Shown here: positions 31,244 through 38,850 of the stretch, in pieces
How the letters are laid out: every line of letters begins with the position of its first letter
How positions within the stretch are numbered: the first letter of the stretch is position 1
Translations under genes and position numbers: made by a program
Notes under the pieces: generated by a model
Told to the model about the DNA's origin: nothing
Database searches by the model: none
What the model saw: the letters and a program-made list of their open reading frames with translations, nothing else
Assembly: GCF_016921115.1 (NCBI RefSeq)
Contig: NZ_JAFFZS010000047.1
Span: forward strand, 1-47,255
Source: Streptomyces actuosus
GTDB taxonomy: Bacteria; Actinomycetota; Actinomycetes; Streptomycetales; Streptomycetaceae
Direction: 5' to 3'
Length of the DNA: 47,255 nucleotides

Positions 31244-33157
31244 GTGGCAGGACGGATCAACGACGAGGACGTGAAGGCGGTACGGGACGCGGTCCCGATC
31301 GACGCCGTGGTGTCCGAGTACCTCCAGCTGCGCAACGCCGGCGGGGGCAACCTCAAGGGCCTGTGCCCGTTCCACGACGAGAAGTCGCCGTCCTTCCAGG
31401 TCAGCCCCGCCAAGGGCCTCTTCCACTGCTTCGGCTGCCAGGAGGGCGGCGACACCATCACGTTCGTGATGAAGATCGACCACCTCTCCTTCTCCGAGTC
31501 GGTCGAGCGGCTGGCCGCGCAGGCCGGCATCACCCTGCGCTACGAGGAGGGCGGCTACAACCCCTCCCACCAGCGCGGTGAGCGGATCCGCCTGGTCGAG
31601 GCCCACAAGATCGCCGCAGAGTGGTACGCGGAGCAGCTCGCCGGCAGCGCCGAGGCCGAGACCGGCCGGGTGTTCCTCGCCGAGCGCGGCTTCGACCAGG
31701 CCGCCGCCGTCCACTTCGGCGTCGGCTACAGCCCGCAGGGCTGGGACCACCTCACCCGCTATCTGCGAGGCAAGGGCTTCTCCGACAAGGAACTGGTGCT
31801 GTCCGGCCTGTCCCAGGAGGGCCGCCGCGGCCCCATCGACCGCTTCCGCGGCCGGCTGATGTGGCCGATCCGCGACATCGGCGGCGACGTCGTCGGCTTC
31901 GGTGCGCGCAAGCTGTACGAGGCGGACACCGGCCCCAAGTACCTCAACACCCCCGAGACGGCCCTCTACCGCAAGTCACAGGTGCTGTACGGCATCGACC
32001 TGGCGAAGAAGGAGATCGCCAAGTCCAGCCGGGCCGTCGTCGTCGAGGGCTACACCGACGTCATGGCCTGCCATCTGGCGGGCGTCCCCACCGCCATCGC
32101 CACCTGCGGCACCGCCTTCGGCGGCGACCACATCAAGATCCTGCGCCGCCTGCTGATGGACAACGGCTCCGCCCGGGTGATCTTCACCTTCGACGGCGAC
32201 GCGGCCGGCCAGAAGGCTGCCCTGCGCGCCTTCGAGGACGACCAGAAGTTCGCCGCCGAGACGTACATCGCCGTCGCACCCGACGGCATGGACCCGTGCG
32301 AGCTGCGCCTGGCCAAGGGCGACGAGGCGGTCGCCGACCTGGTCGAGCCGCGCACCCCGCTCTTCGAGTTCGCCCTCCGCCAGATCGTCGGCCGCTACGA
32401 CCTCGACACCCCGGCCGGCCGCGCGGCGGCCCTGGACGAGGCGGCCCCGGTCGTCGCCCGCATCAAGAACAGCGGAGCCCAGCACGAGGTCGCCGTGCAG
32501 CTCGCGGGCATGCTCGGCATCCTCGACACCCAGTTCGTGGTCAAGCGGGTCGCCCAGCTGGCCCGCTGGGCCCGCGAGCGCGGCGGCCGCGGCGCGGGCG
32601 GCCCCCAGCAGTCTCCCCAGGCGCCCTCGCAGCAGTGGGCCGCGCCCGCCGGCTCCGCTCCCTCCGGCCCGGCCCTGACCCTGCGCAACCCGGTCTACGC
32701 CACCGAACGCGAACTGCTCAAACTCGCCCTCCAGCGCCCCGAACTGGTCTCCCCGGCGTTCGACGCGTACGGCGTGGACGAGTTCACCGCGCCGCCCTAT
32801 GCCGCCGTCCGCCAGGCGGTCCAGGACGCGCTCGGCGCCGAGTACGGCCTGCAGGACCCGCAGGAGTACCTGGTCCGCGTCCGTGAGGCCGCCCCCGACG
32901 ACACCGTCCGGGCGATGGTCACGGAGCTGGCCGTCGAGCCGATCCTGCGCCGCACCGTCGACGAGGTGTACGCGGGCACGGTCCTGGTCCAGGTCCGCCG
33001 CCGCGCCGTCGAGCGCCGCATCCGCGACGTCCAGTCCCAGCTGACCCGCCTCACCGCCGCCGGCGACCCCGCCCGACTCGCCGCCGTGCAGAACGAGCTG
33101 TGGGTCCTCCAGCAGTACGACCAGGCGCTGAGGGAGCACGGGGCCGCCGCCCTGTGA
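31244..33157 (+). CDS. dnaG: DNA primase
   Basis: A 637-residue primase that makes RNA primers at the replication fork. The CHC2 zinc-binding domain is CPFHDEKSPSF (near 41) with FHCFGCQEGGD (near 62). The TOPRIM core has VVVEGYTDVMACH (near 266), then RVIFTFDGDAAGQKA (near 312) with the metal-binding acidic residues. The C-terminal part (about 430 on) is the DnaB-helicase-binding domain after a variable glycine/proline/glutamine linker (RGGRGAGGPQQSPQAPSQQW). The start is GTG at 31244 with no ribosome-binding site, consistent with leaderless translation. It is followed by a strong terminator facing cbtA. Confidence 0.97.
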   Translation: MAGRINDEDVKAVRDAVPIDAVVSEYLQLRNAGGGNLKGLCPFHDEKSPSFQVSPAKGLFHCFGCQEGGDTITFVMKIDHLSFSESVERLAAQAGITLRYEEGGYNPSHQRGERIRLVEAHKIAAEWYAEQLAGSAEAETGRVFLAERGFDQAAAVHFGVGYSPQGWDHLTRYLRGKGFSDKELVLSGLSQEGRRGPIDRFRGRLMWPIRDIGGDVVGFGARKLYEADTGPKYLNTPETALYRKSQVLYGIDLAKKEIAKSSRAVVVEGYTDVMACHLAGVPTAIATCGTAFGGDHIKILRRLLMDNGSARVIFTFDGDAAGQKAALRAFEDDQKFAAETYIAVAPDGMDPCELRLAKGDEAVADLVEPRTPLFEFALRQIVGRYDLDTPAGRAAALDEAAPVVARIKNSGAQHEVAVQLAGMLGILDTQFVVKRVAQLARWARERGGRGAGGPQQSPQAPSQQWAAPAGSAPSGPALTLRNPVYATERELLKLALQRPELVSPAFDAYGVDEFTAPPYAAVRQAVQDALGAEYGLQDPQEYLVRVREAAPDDTVRAMVTELAVEPILRRTVDEVYAGTVLVQVRRRAVERRIRDVQSQLTRLTAAGDPARLAAVQNELWVLQQYDQALREHGAAAL

Positions 33158-33187
33158 CGTCCCCGCCGCCCGTGCGGCGCCGCACGG

Positions 33188-33231
33188 CAGAGGGGCCCGT
33201 GCCGGTCGCGCCCCCGGCACGGGCCCCTCTG
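33188..33231. terminator. Bidirectional terminator between dnaG and cbtA
   Basis: An 18-bp perfect stem (CAGAGGGGCCCGTGCCGG and its complement) with an 8-base loop lies 30 bp after dnaG and 11 bp before the convergent cbtA stop. Confidence 0.85.
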
Positions 33232-33242
33232 TCTCGCACGGA

Positions 33243-34016
33243 TCAGACGGTGGTGGGCGCTTCCGACGCCGCGCTCCGGCCCGGGCGGGCGGCACGCGGG
33301 GCCAGGACGCGTTCGGCGAGGAAGCCGAAGATCACCCCGAAGGAGCTCCACAGCAGCGCCTGGATGCCGATGGAGGCGAGACGGAACTGCCACAGCACGC
33401 CGGCCGGGAAGTCCTCCGGCGTCTCGTTCACCGCCGGCAGGAACACCGCGGCCACCGCCATGACGGCGACGAACGCGGCTCCCGCGGCCAGGCCCGCGTT
33501 CCAGTTGCCGAACCGCCCGGCCAGACGGCGGCCGAGGATCACCGCGGCCAGGCCGACCAGCACGGTCAGAGCGGTCATCAGGAGGTACAGCGTGGTGCGT
33601 TGGCCGATGGTGTCCCCTTCGTTGGCCCCCGGCGGGTTGCCCGGGTACTTCAGGAACGGCACCAGGTAGACGGTGACGAAGGCGCCCCCGGCCACCAAGG
33701 CGGCGGTGGCCCGCGGGCCGATACGGCCGATACGGCCGAGGGCGAAGCAGAACGCCAGTGCGGCGATGCCGCCCACGGCGGTGCCGAAGACGAGCACCGC
33801 GGTGGCCAGGCCCGCGGTGGACTGCACGGCCCGGCCGACCAGTTCCACCTCGTGCTCGTGGTCGTGGCCGGCATGGGCGTGGGCATCCTCGTAGGCGATG
33901 CCCGCGTTGAGGCCCGGCTCACCCACCAGGTAGGCGAGACCGAAGGCCAGCAGCCCCGCGGCCAGGCCCGCGAGCATGCCGCGGACCAGCAGCGTTCGGA
34001 CGGTGACGGAGTTCAT
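33243..34016 (-). CDS. cbtA: Cobalt transporter subunit CbtA
   Basis: A 257-residue integral membrane protein with about six hydrophobic helices (GMLAGLAAGLLAFGLAYLVG, AGLATAVLVFGTAVGGIAAL, AALVAGGAFVTVYLVPF, LLMTALTVLVGLAAVILG, GLAAGAAFVAVMAVAAVFLP, LLWSSFGVIFGFLAER). A histidine-rich loop HAHAGHDHEHEVE follows the first helix and could bind metal. This is the CbtA family of predicted cobalt importers. It is transcribed with cbtB under a cobalamin riboswitch, which supports a role in B12 biosynthesis. It starts at ATG 34016, 22 bp after the end of cbtB. Confidence 0.9.
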   Translation of the reverse strand: MNSVTVRTLLVRGMLAGLAAGLLAFGLAYLVGEPGLNAGIAYEDAHAHAGHDHEHEVELVGRAVQSTAGLATAVLVFGTAVGGIAALAFCFALGRIGRIGPRATAALVAGGAFVTVYLVPFLKYPGNPPGANEGDTIGQRTTLYLLMTALTVLVGLAAVILGRRLAGRFGNWNAGLAAGAAFVAVMAVAAVFLPAVNETPEDFPAGVLWQFRLASIGIQALLWSSFGVIFGFLAERVLAPRAARPGRSAASEAPTTV

Positions 34017-34038
34017 GACGGTGGTTCCCACGCCCTGT

Positions 34039-34269
34039 TCAGTGGCAGGGGAAGCCGAGCAGGTGCCGGCCGTCGTGGACCCACTCGTGCACGCCCGCAC
34101 CGGACAGCAGCGAGGTGGCGCCCTGCTCGGCGCCGACGAAGTACAGCAGGACCAGCATCAGCAGGCCGAAGAACGCCGCCCAGGGCAGGACGGTGCGGAT
34201 CGGCAGCTTGGCCGGGGTGGCCGCGGTGGAAGGGGTGAGCGGAGCGGGGGCAACGGCGGACTGCGCCAT
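34039..34269 (-). CDS. cbtB: Cobalt transporter subunit CbtB
   Basis: A 76-residue protein with one transmembrane helix (VLPWAAFFGLLMLVLLYFVG) and a C-terminal metal-binding-like motif HEWVHDGRHLLGFPCH, the CbtB signature. The small subunit is thought to pass cobalt to CbtA. The start is ATG 34269, preceded by GAAGGAGGC. The leader carries a cobalamin riboswitch that ends about 48 bp upstream of the start, so expression should fall when B12 is plentiful. Confidence 0.92.
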   Translation of the reverse strand: MAQSAVAPAPLTPSTAATPAKLPIRTVLPWAAFFGLLMLVLLYFVGAEQGATSLLSGAGVHEWVHDGRHLLGFPCH

Positions 34270-34316
34270 GGCGGGCCTCCTTCGGGAACACGCGTCCCGT
34301 GTCGGTGGAGCACGCG

Positions 34317-34430
34317 ACGACGGCGCGAGGGTCTGACTCACCGACAGCACCCGTCGAACGAGGGGAGTTGCTCGGCACACAGTGGCGCGACCGTGCCGGA
34401 TTTGCACCGGACTTCCAGACGCACCGTCGT
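34317..34430 (-). ncRNA. Cobalamin riboswitch
   Basis: On the minus strand the leader contains GGAAGTCCGGTGCAAATCC, then GGCACGGTCGCGCCACTGTG (the B12-box core), then GAGTCAGAC, in the expected order. The outer helix is formed by ACGACGGTGCG and CGCGCCGTCGT. It controls cbtB-cbtA directly downstream. B12 binding normally switches off such genes. The boundaries are approximate. Confidence 0.9.
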
Positions 34431-34619
34431 CCTGTCCCTGCAGACGGTACCGGCCCCGCCTCCCACCGGGAAAGATGGCCTTCGCCACCTTCGTGCGGGA
34501 ACCGGGTCCCGAACACCCCGGGGCCGGCCGCGCCGTCGTGACGTCGCAGGGGGCTCACCACCACCGTCCCGGCCCGGGCAACCAAGGCCGCGGCCTGTTG
34601 CGGCACTAGCCTCCAGGCC

Positions 34620-35174
34620 ATGACAGTTCGGCTCACCCTGCTCGCCCCCGCCCCCGGACCGGCCCTGCGCCAGGCCCGCATCGACGCCGACGGCCCGCTG
34701 GACGAGGCCGGTCGGCGTGCGGCCCGGGCCGCGGCTCCCGGTCTGCCCGCGGCGGGCCGTCACCTCAGTGCCCCGTCCCGGCGCTGCCGCGAGACCGCCG
34801 AGGCCCTCGGCCTCGACGCCGTGACCGAGACCGCGCTGAGCGACCTGGACCTCGGCTCGTGGCGGGGCCGTACTCTCGACGAACTGGCCGCCGCCGAACC
34901 GGCCGCGGTCGCCGCCTGGACCACCGACCCCGCGGCGGCCCCGCACGGCGGCGAGAGCGTCCTCGACCTGTGCCGGCGTGTGTCCCACTGGCTCGACCGG
35001 CTCCCGGACGACACCGGCCGCGTCCTCGCCGTCGCGGACGCCTCCGTCGCCCGCGCCGCCGTCCTGCACGCCCTGACCGCGCCCCCGCAGGCCTTCTGGC
35101 GCATCGACGTCCCGCCGCTGGGCCGTGTCCTGCTCACCGGCCGCGCCGACCGGTGGAACCTGCGCATGGAGTGA
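34620..35174 (+). CDS. Histidine-phosphatase-fold protein with degenerate active site
   Basis: A 184-residue protein with the phosphoglycerate-mutase / histidine phosphatase fold: SAPSRRCRETAEALGLD (near 50), LDLGSWRGRTLDEL (near 78), GGESVLDLCRRVSHWLDRL (near 104). The catalytic motifs are absent. The N-terminal LLVRHGxT site reads LTLLAPAPGP and the second histidine site reads VADASVARAAV. Neither catalytic histidine is present, so it is probably not a phosphatase. It sits beside cbtAB, divergent from the riboswitch. Alpha-ribazole phosphatase of B12 synthesis has the same fold, so an ancestral link is possible (inference). Start at ATG 34620. Confidence 0.75.
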   Translation: MTVRLTLLAPAPGPALRQARIDADGPLDEAGRRAARAAAPGLPAAGRHLSAPSRRCRETAEALGLDAVTETALSDLDLGSWRGRTLDELAAAEPAAVAAWTTDPAAAPHGGESVLDLCRRVSHWLDRLPDDTGRVLAVADASVARAAVLHALTAPPQAFWRIDVPPLGRVLLTGRADRWNLRME

Positions 35175-35727
35175 TCCGCCGCCGCCGATGCCGCCGCCGC
35201 TGATGCCGGGGCGGGGACGGGGGCGGTCCGGCGCCCCGCGGCACGGACGGGCCCCTGGGCAGCCGTGACGCGGACGGAAGCGGTCCGGGCCCCGGCGGGA
35301 CAGGGCGTCAGGCATACCGTGAGGCGGACGGGAGCGGTTCCGCAGACCGCGGGGCGCGGGCGGGAGCGGTCCGGGAGCCCGCGGCGCGGACAGGGGCGTT
35401 CGGGTACACCCCGACGCGGACATGAGCCGTTCCCGACCCGCGGCGGAGCCGTCCCGACCATCCGGACATCGGTCCCACCGGTCACCGTGCGGTCACCGAC
35501 CGGACTCAAAAAGTCACCGCACGCCCCTCGTGGCTTCGTTGTGTCGTACCCCACACTGGGTTCCGGTGCCTGAGTCCCCGGAGCGCGGCCGATCCGTCCC
35601 CCACGGGTCGCACACCCCCGCGGTTCCGCCCATCGCCTACGGGACGGACAGCGGCGAGGCCGCCGATTCCGCCCCCGAAGTACCGCTGCCGAGCCCCTCA
35701 GCAGCGATCATCCTGGAGGTCGCCCCC
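35175..35727. other. Intergenic region with degenerate repeats upstream of hrdA
   Basis: No gene. About 35215-35455 has five or more loosely repeated units around GCGGACGGGAGCGGTyCGGG. The rest leads to hrdA. Near 35505-35580 the sequence is less GC-rich and may hold the hrdA promoter, but I cannot assign -35 and -10 elements with confidence. Confidence 0.45.
35215..35455. repeat. Degenerate tandem repeats
   Basis: Repeated GCGGACGGgAGCGGTyCGG-type units of variable length (roughly 26 to 55 bp), with a trailing copy GCGGACATGAGCCGTTCCCG. Sequence similarity between units is only partial. It looks like eroded tandem duplication. Confidence 0.45.
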
Positions 35728-36864
35728 GTGCAGACCCAGACCCTCGGCCAGACCCCCGTCAGTGCCGTCGGCGGCACCGGCGGAACGGAGCCTGACGCCG
35801 AGTCGGACACACTCCTCGCGGTGGCCCCGCAGCCCCGCGTCGTGCTCCGTCCCGAGACCGCGGAGCCCGCCGATCCCCCAGCGGAGGCACTGGAGGCCGC
35901 CGACACCCCCGAGCCCGTCGAGCCGCCGCCCGCCCGTGCCGCCGAGAGCAGCGGGCCGTCCGCGGACCTGTTCCGCCAGTACCTGCGGGAGATCGGGCGC
36001 ATCCCGCTGCTCACCGCGGCCGAGGAGGTCGACCTCGCCCGCCGCGTCGAGGCCGGCCTGTTCGCGGAGGAGAAGCTCGGCAGCACCCCCGACCTCGACA
36101 GCCGGCTCGCCCACGACCTGGATCGGCTCGTCGTCATGGGCCGGATGGCCAAGCGCCACCTCATCGAGGCCAATCTGCGGCTCGTGGTCTCCGTCGCCAA
36201 GCGGTACGTCGGACGCGGCCTGACCATGCTCGACCTCGTGCAGGAGGGCAACCTGGGCCTGATCAGGGCCGTGGAGAAGTTCGACTACGCGCGCGGCTAC
36301 AAGTTCTCCACCTACGCCACCTGGTGGATCCGCCAGGCCATGTCCCGGGCCCTGGCCGACCAGGCCCGCACCATCCGCGTCCCCGTCCACGTCGTCGAGC
36401 TCATCAACCGGGTGGTGCGGGTCCAGCGCCGCATGCTGCAGGAACGCGGCTACGAGCCCACCCCCGAGGAGGTCGCCGCCCAGCTCGACCTGCCGCCGGA
36501 GCGGGTCGGCGAGGTCCTGCGGCTCGCCCAGGAGCCGGTCTCCCTGCACGCCCCGGTGGGGGAGGAGGACGACGTCGCCCTCGGCGACCTCATCGAGGAC
36601 GCGGACGCCGCCTCACCCGTGGAGTCCGCCGCCTTCCTGCTGCTCAGGGAGCACCTGGAGGCAGTGCTCTCCACCCTCGGGGAACGCGAGCGCAAGGTCG
36701 TCCAACTGCGGTACGGCCTCGTCGACGGCCGTCCCCGGACCCTGGAGGAGATCGGGCGCATCTTCGGCGTCACCCGGGAACGGATCCGGCAGATCGAGTC
36801 CAAGACCCTCAACAAGCTCCGGGACCATGCCTTCGCGGACCAGTTGCGGGGGTACCTCGACTGA
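35728..36864 (+). CDS. hrdA: RNA polymerase principal-type sigma factor HrdA
   Basis: A 378-residue sigma-70 group 2 factor. Region 1.2 is FRQYLREIGRIPLLTAAEEV (near 80). Regions 2.1-2.4 include NLRLVVSVAKRYVGRGLTML, then DLVQEGNLGLIRAVEKFDYA and YKFSTYATWWIRQAMSRALA (near 191). Region 3 begins RTIRVPVHVVELINRV. Region 4.2 is TLEEIGRIFGVTRERIRQIE (near 338). It recognises -10 promoters like HrdB. Its position near dnaG and beside an ABC pair supports HrdA rather than HrdC/HrdD (inference from recalled gene order). The start chosen is GTG 35728, preceded by TGGAGG. The longer open frame upstream adds a low-complexity region. Confidence 0.85.
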   Translation: MQTQTLGQTPVSAVGGTGGTEPDAESDTLLAVAPQPRVVLRPETAEPADPPAEALEAADTPEPVEPPPARAAESSGPSADLFRQYLREIGRIPLLTAAEEVDLARRVEAGLFAEEKLGSTPDLDSRLAHDLDRLVVMGRMAKRHLIEANLRLVVSVAKRYVGRGLTMLDLVQEGNLGLIRAVEKFDYARGYKFSTYATWWIRQAMSRALADQARTIRVPVHVVELINRVVRVQRRMLQERGYEPTPEEVAAQLDLPPERVGEVLRLAQEPVSLHAPVGEEDDVALGDLIEDADAASPVESAAFLLLREHLEAVLSTLGERERKVVQLRYGLVDGRPRTLEEIGRIFGVTRERIRQIESKTLNKLRDHAFADQLRGYLD

Positions 36865-36866
36865 CC

Positions 36867-36892
36867 GGAGGGCCGCCGTCCGGCGGCCCTCC
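36867..36892. terminator. Terminator between hrdA and the ABC exporter genes
   Basis: An 11-bp stem GGAGGGCCGCC / GGCGGCCCTCC with loop GTCC lies 3 bp after the hrdA stop, in the 57-bp gap to the convergent ABC gene. Confidence 0.8.
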
Positions 36893-36921
36893 CGGCACAC
36901 CCCGGGGCTGTGGCCAACGCT

Positions 36922-38850
36922 TCAGTCGACCTCGGCCACCGCCTGCGCGAACTGCGCCTTGTACAGCCGCGCATAGGCCCCGTCCGCCGCCAGCAGGTCG
37001 GCGTGCGCGCCCTGTTCGACGATGGAGCCGTTCTCCATGACGAGGATGGTGTCCGCGTCCCGGATGGTGGAGAGCCGGTGCGCGATGACGAACGAGGTGC
37101 GCCCGTGCGCGAGTTTCGCCATCGCCTTCTGGATCAGCACCTCGGTACGGGTGTCGACGGAACTGGTCGCCTCGTCCAGCACCAGGATCACCGGGTCGGA
37201 CAGGAACGCCCGCGCGATCGTGATGAGCTGCTTCTCGCCGGCGCTCACGCCCGCGCCCTCGTCGTCGATGACGGTGTCGTAGCCCTCGGGCAGGGTGCGG
37301 ATGAAGCGGTCGGCGTGGGCCGCCCGCGCCGCCTCCTCGATCTCCCCGAGGGTGACCTCGCGCGAGGCGCCGTAGGCGATGTTCTCCGCGATGGTGCCGC
37401 CGAACAGCCAGGTGTCCTGGAGCACCATGCCGATCCCGGCGCGCAGTTCGTCCCGGGACATCGTCGCGATGTCGACACCGTCGAGGGTGATGCGCCCACC
37501 GGAGACCTCGTAGAACCGCATCAAGAGGTTCACCAGCGTCGTCTTGCCGGCGCCGGTCGGGCCGACGATCGCCACCGTGTGGCCCGGCTCCGCCTTCAGC
37601 GACAGGTCCTCGATGAGCGGCTTGTCGGGGTCGTAGCGGAACTGCACGTGCTGCAGCTCCACCCGCCCGAGCAACTCCGCGGGCCGCTGCGCCGGCACCG
37701 GATCCGCCTCCTGCTCCTCCGCGTCCAGGAGTTCGAAGATCCGCTCGGCCGAGGCGACACCGGACTGCACCAGGTTCGCCATCGACGCGACCTGCGTCAG
37801 CGGCATCGAGAACTGCCGCGAGTACTGGATGAAGGCCTGGACGTCGCCGATGGACAGCGCACCGGTCGCGACCCGGAGCCCGCCGACGACCGCGACCAGC
37901 ACGTAGTTGAGGTTCGACACGAACATCATCAGCGGCTGCATGACGCCGCTGTTGAACTGCGCCTTGAACCCGGCCTCGTACAGGGCGTCGTTCTGCTCGG
38001 CGAACTGCTTCGCCGACTCCTCCTGCCGGCCGAACACCTTCACCAGGGTGTGCCCGGTGTACATCTCCTCGATGTGCGCGTTCAGGGTGCCCGTCGAACG
38101 CCACTGCTGCACGAAGTGCGGCTGCGACCGCTTGCCGACCCGGGTGGCGACCAGGAACGACAGCGGCACGGTCACCAGCGCGACCAGCGCCAGGATCCAC
38201 GACACGTAGAACATCATCGCCAGCACGCCGATGATCGTCAGCACCGAGTTGATGAGCTGGCCCATCGACTGCTGGAGCGTCTGGCCGATGTTGTCGATGT
38301 CGTTCGTCGCCCGCGACAGCACTTCGCCGCGCTGCCGCTTGTCGAAGTACGACAGCGGCAGCCGCGACAGCTTCACCTGCACGTCCTCGCGCATCCGGAA
38401 CATCGTGCGGTTCACCGCCCGGTTGACCAGGCGCGTCGCGACCGCCATCAGCACGCCGGCGAGGAGGAACGTGCTCAGCGCCAGCAGCAGGACGTGCCCG
38501 ACGGCGGTGAAGTCGATGCCCTGTCCGGGGGTGAAGTCCGTGCCGCTCAGCATGTCGGCGATGCCGTCGTCGCCGTTCTCCCGCAGGCCCCGCAGTACCT
38601 CGTCCCTGCTCTCGCCCGCGGGCATCTGCCGCCCGACGATGCCCGCGAACACCAGGTCCGTGGCCCGGCCGAGGATCTTCGGCCCGACGACGTTGAGCCC
38701 CACGCTGACGACCACGCAGGCCAGCAGCGTGAACAGGGTCACCCGCTCCGGCCGGAACCGGCCCAGGAGCCGTGTGCCCGACGCCTTGAAATCCATCGAG
38801 CGGTTCTCGGGGCCGCCCCCGACCATCATCCGCCCCATCGGCCCCGCCAT
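36922..38850 (-). CDS. ABC exporter, ATPase-permease half (second subunit)
   Basis: A 642-residue half-transporter. A six-helix membrane domain (for example VTLFTLLACVVVSVGLNVVG; VLLLALSTFLLAGVLMAVAT; VLTIIGVLAMMFYVSWILAL) precedes an ATPase: Walker A GPTGAGKTTL (near 430), signature SAGEKQLITIARAF (near 535), Walker B ILVLDEATSSVD with the catalytic glutamate. The signature is SAGEKQ rather than LSGGQ, a mild deviation. It pairs with the upstream gene, whose stop overlaps this start (TGATG), as a heterodimeric drug/lipid-type exporter. Start at ATG 38850. Substrate unknown. Confidence 0.88.
   Translation of the reverse strand: MAGPMGRMMVGGGPENRSMDFKASGTRLLGRFRPERVTLFTLLACVVVSVGLNVVGPKILGRATDLVFAGIVGRQMPAGESRDEVLRGLRENGDDGIADMLSGTDFTPGQGIDFTAVGHVLLLALSTFLLAGVLMAVATRLVNRAVNRTMFRMREDVQVKLSRLPLSYFDKRQRGEVLSRATNDIDNIGQTLQQSMGQLINSVLTIIGVLAMMFYVSWILALVALVTVPLSFLVATRVGKRSQPHFVQQWRSTGTLNAHIEEMYTGHTLVKVFGRQEESAKQFAEQNDALYEAGFKAQFNSGVMQPLMMFVSNLNYVLVAVVGGLRVATGALSIGDVQAFIQYSRQFSMPLTQVASMANLVQSGVASAERIFELLDAEEQEADPVPAQRPAELLGRVELQHVQFRYDPDKPLIEDLSLKAEPGHTVAIVGPTGAGKTTLVNLLMRFYEVSGGRITLDGVDIATMSRDELRAGIGMVLQDTWLFGGTIAENIAYGASREVTLGEIEEAARAAHADRFIRTLPEGYDTVIDDEGAGVSAGEKQLITIARAFLSDPVILVLDEATSSVDTRTEVLIQKAMAKLAHGRTSFVIAHRLSTIRDADTILVMENGSIVEQGAHADLLAADGAYARLYKAQFAQAVAEVD

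Noticed and set aside
35422..35727. N-terminal extension of HrdA from an upstream ATG
   Set aside because: The added residues are low-complexity, the sequence there includes repeats, and a good ribosome-binding site precedes the GTG at 35728.
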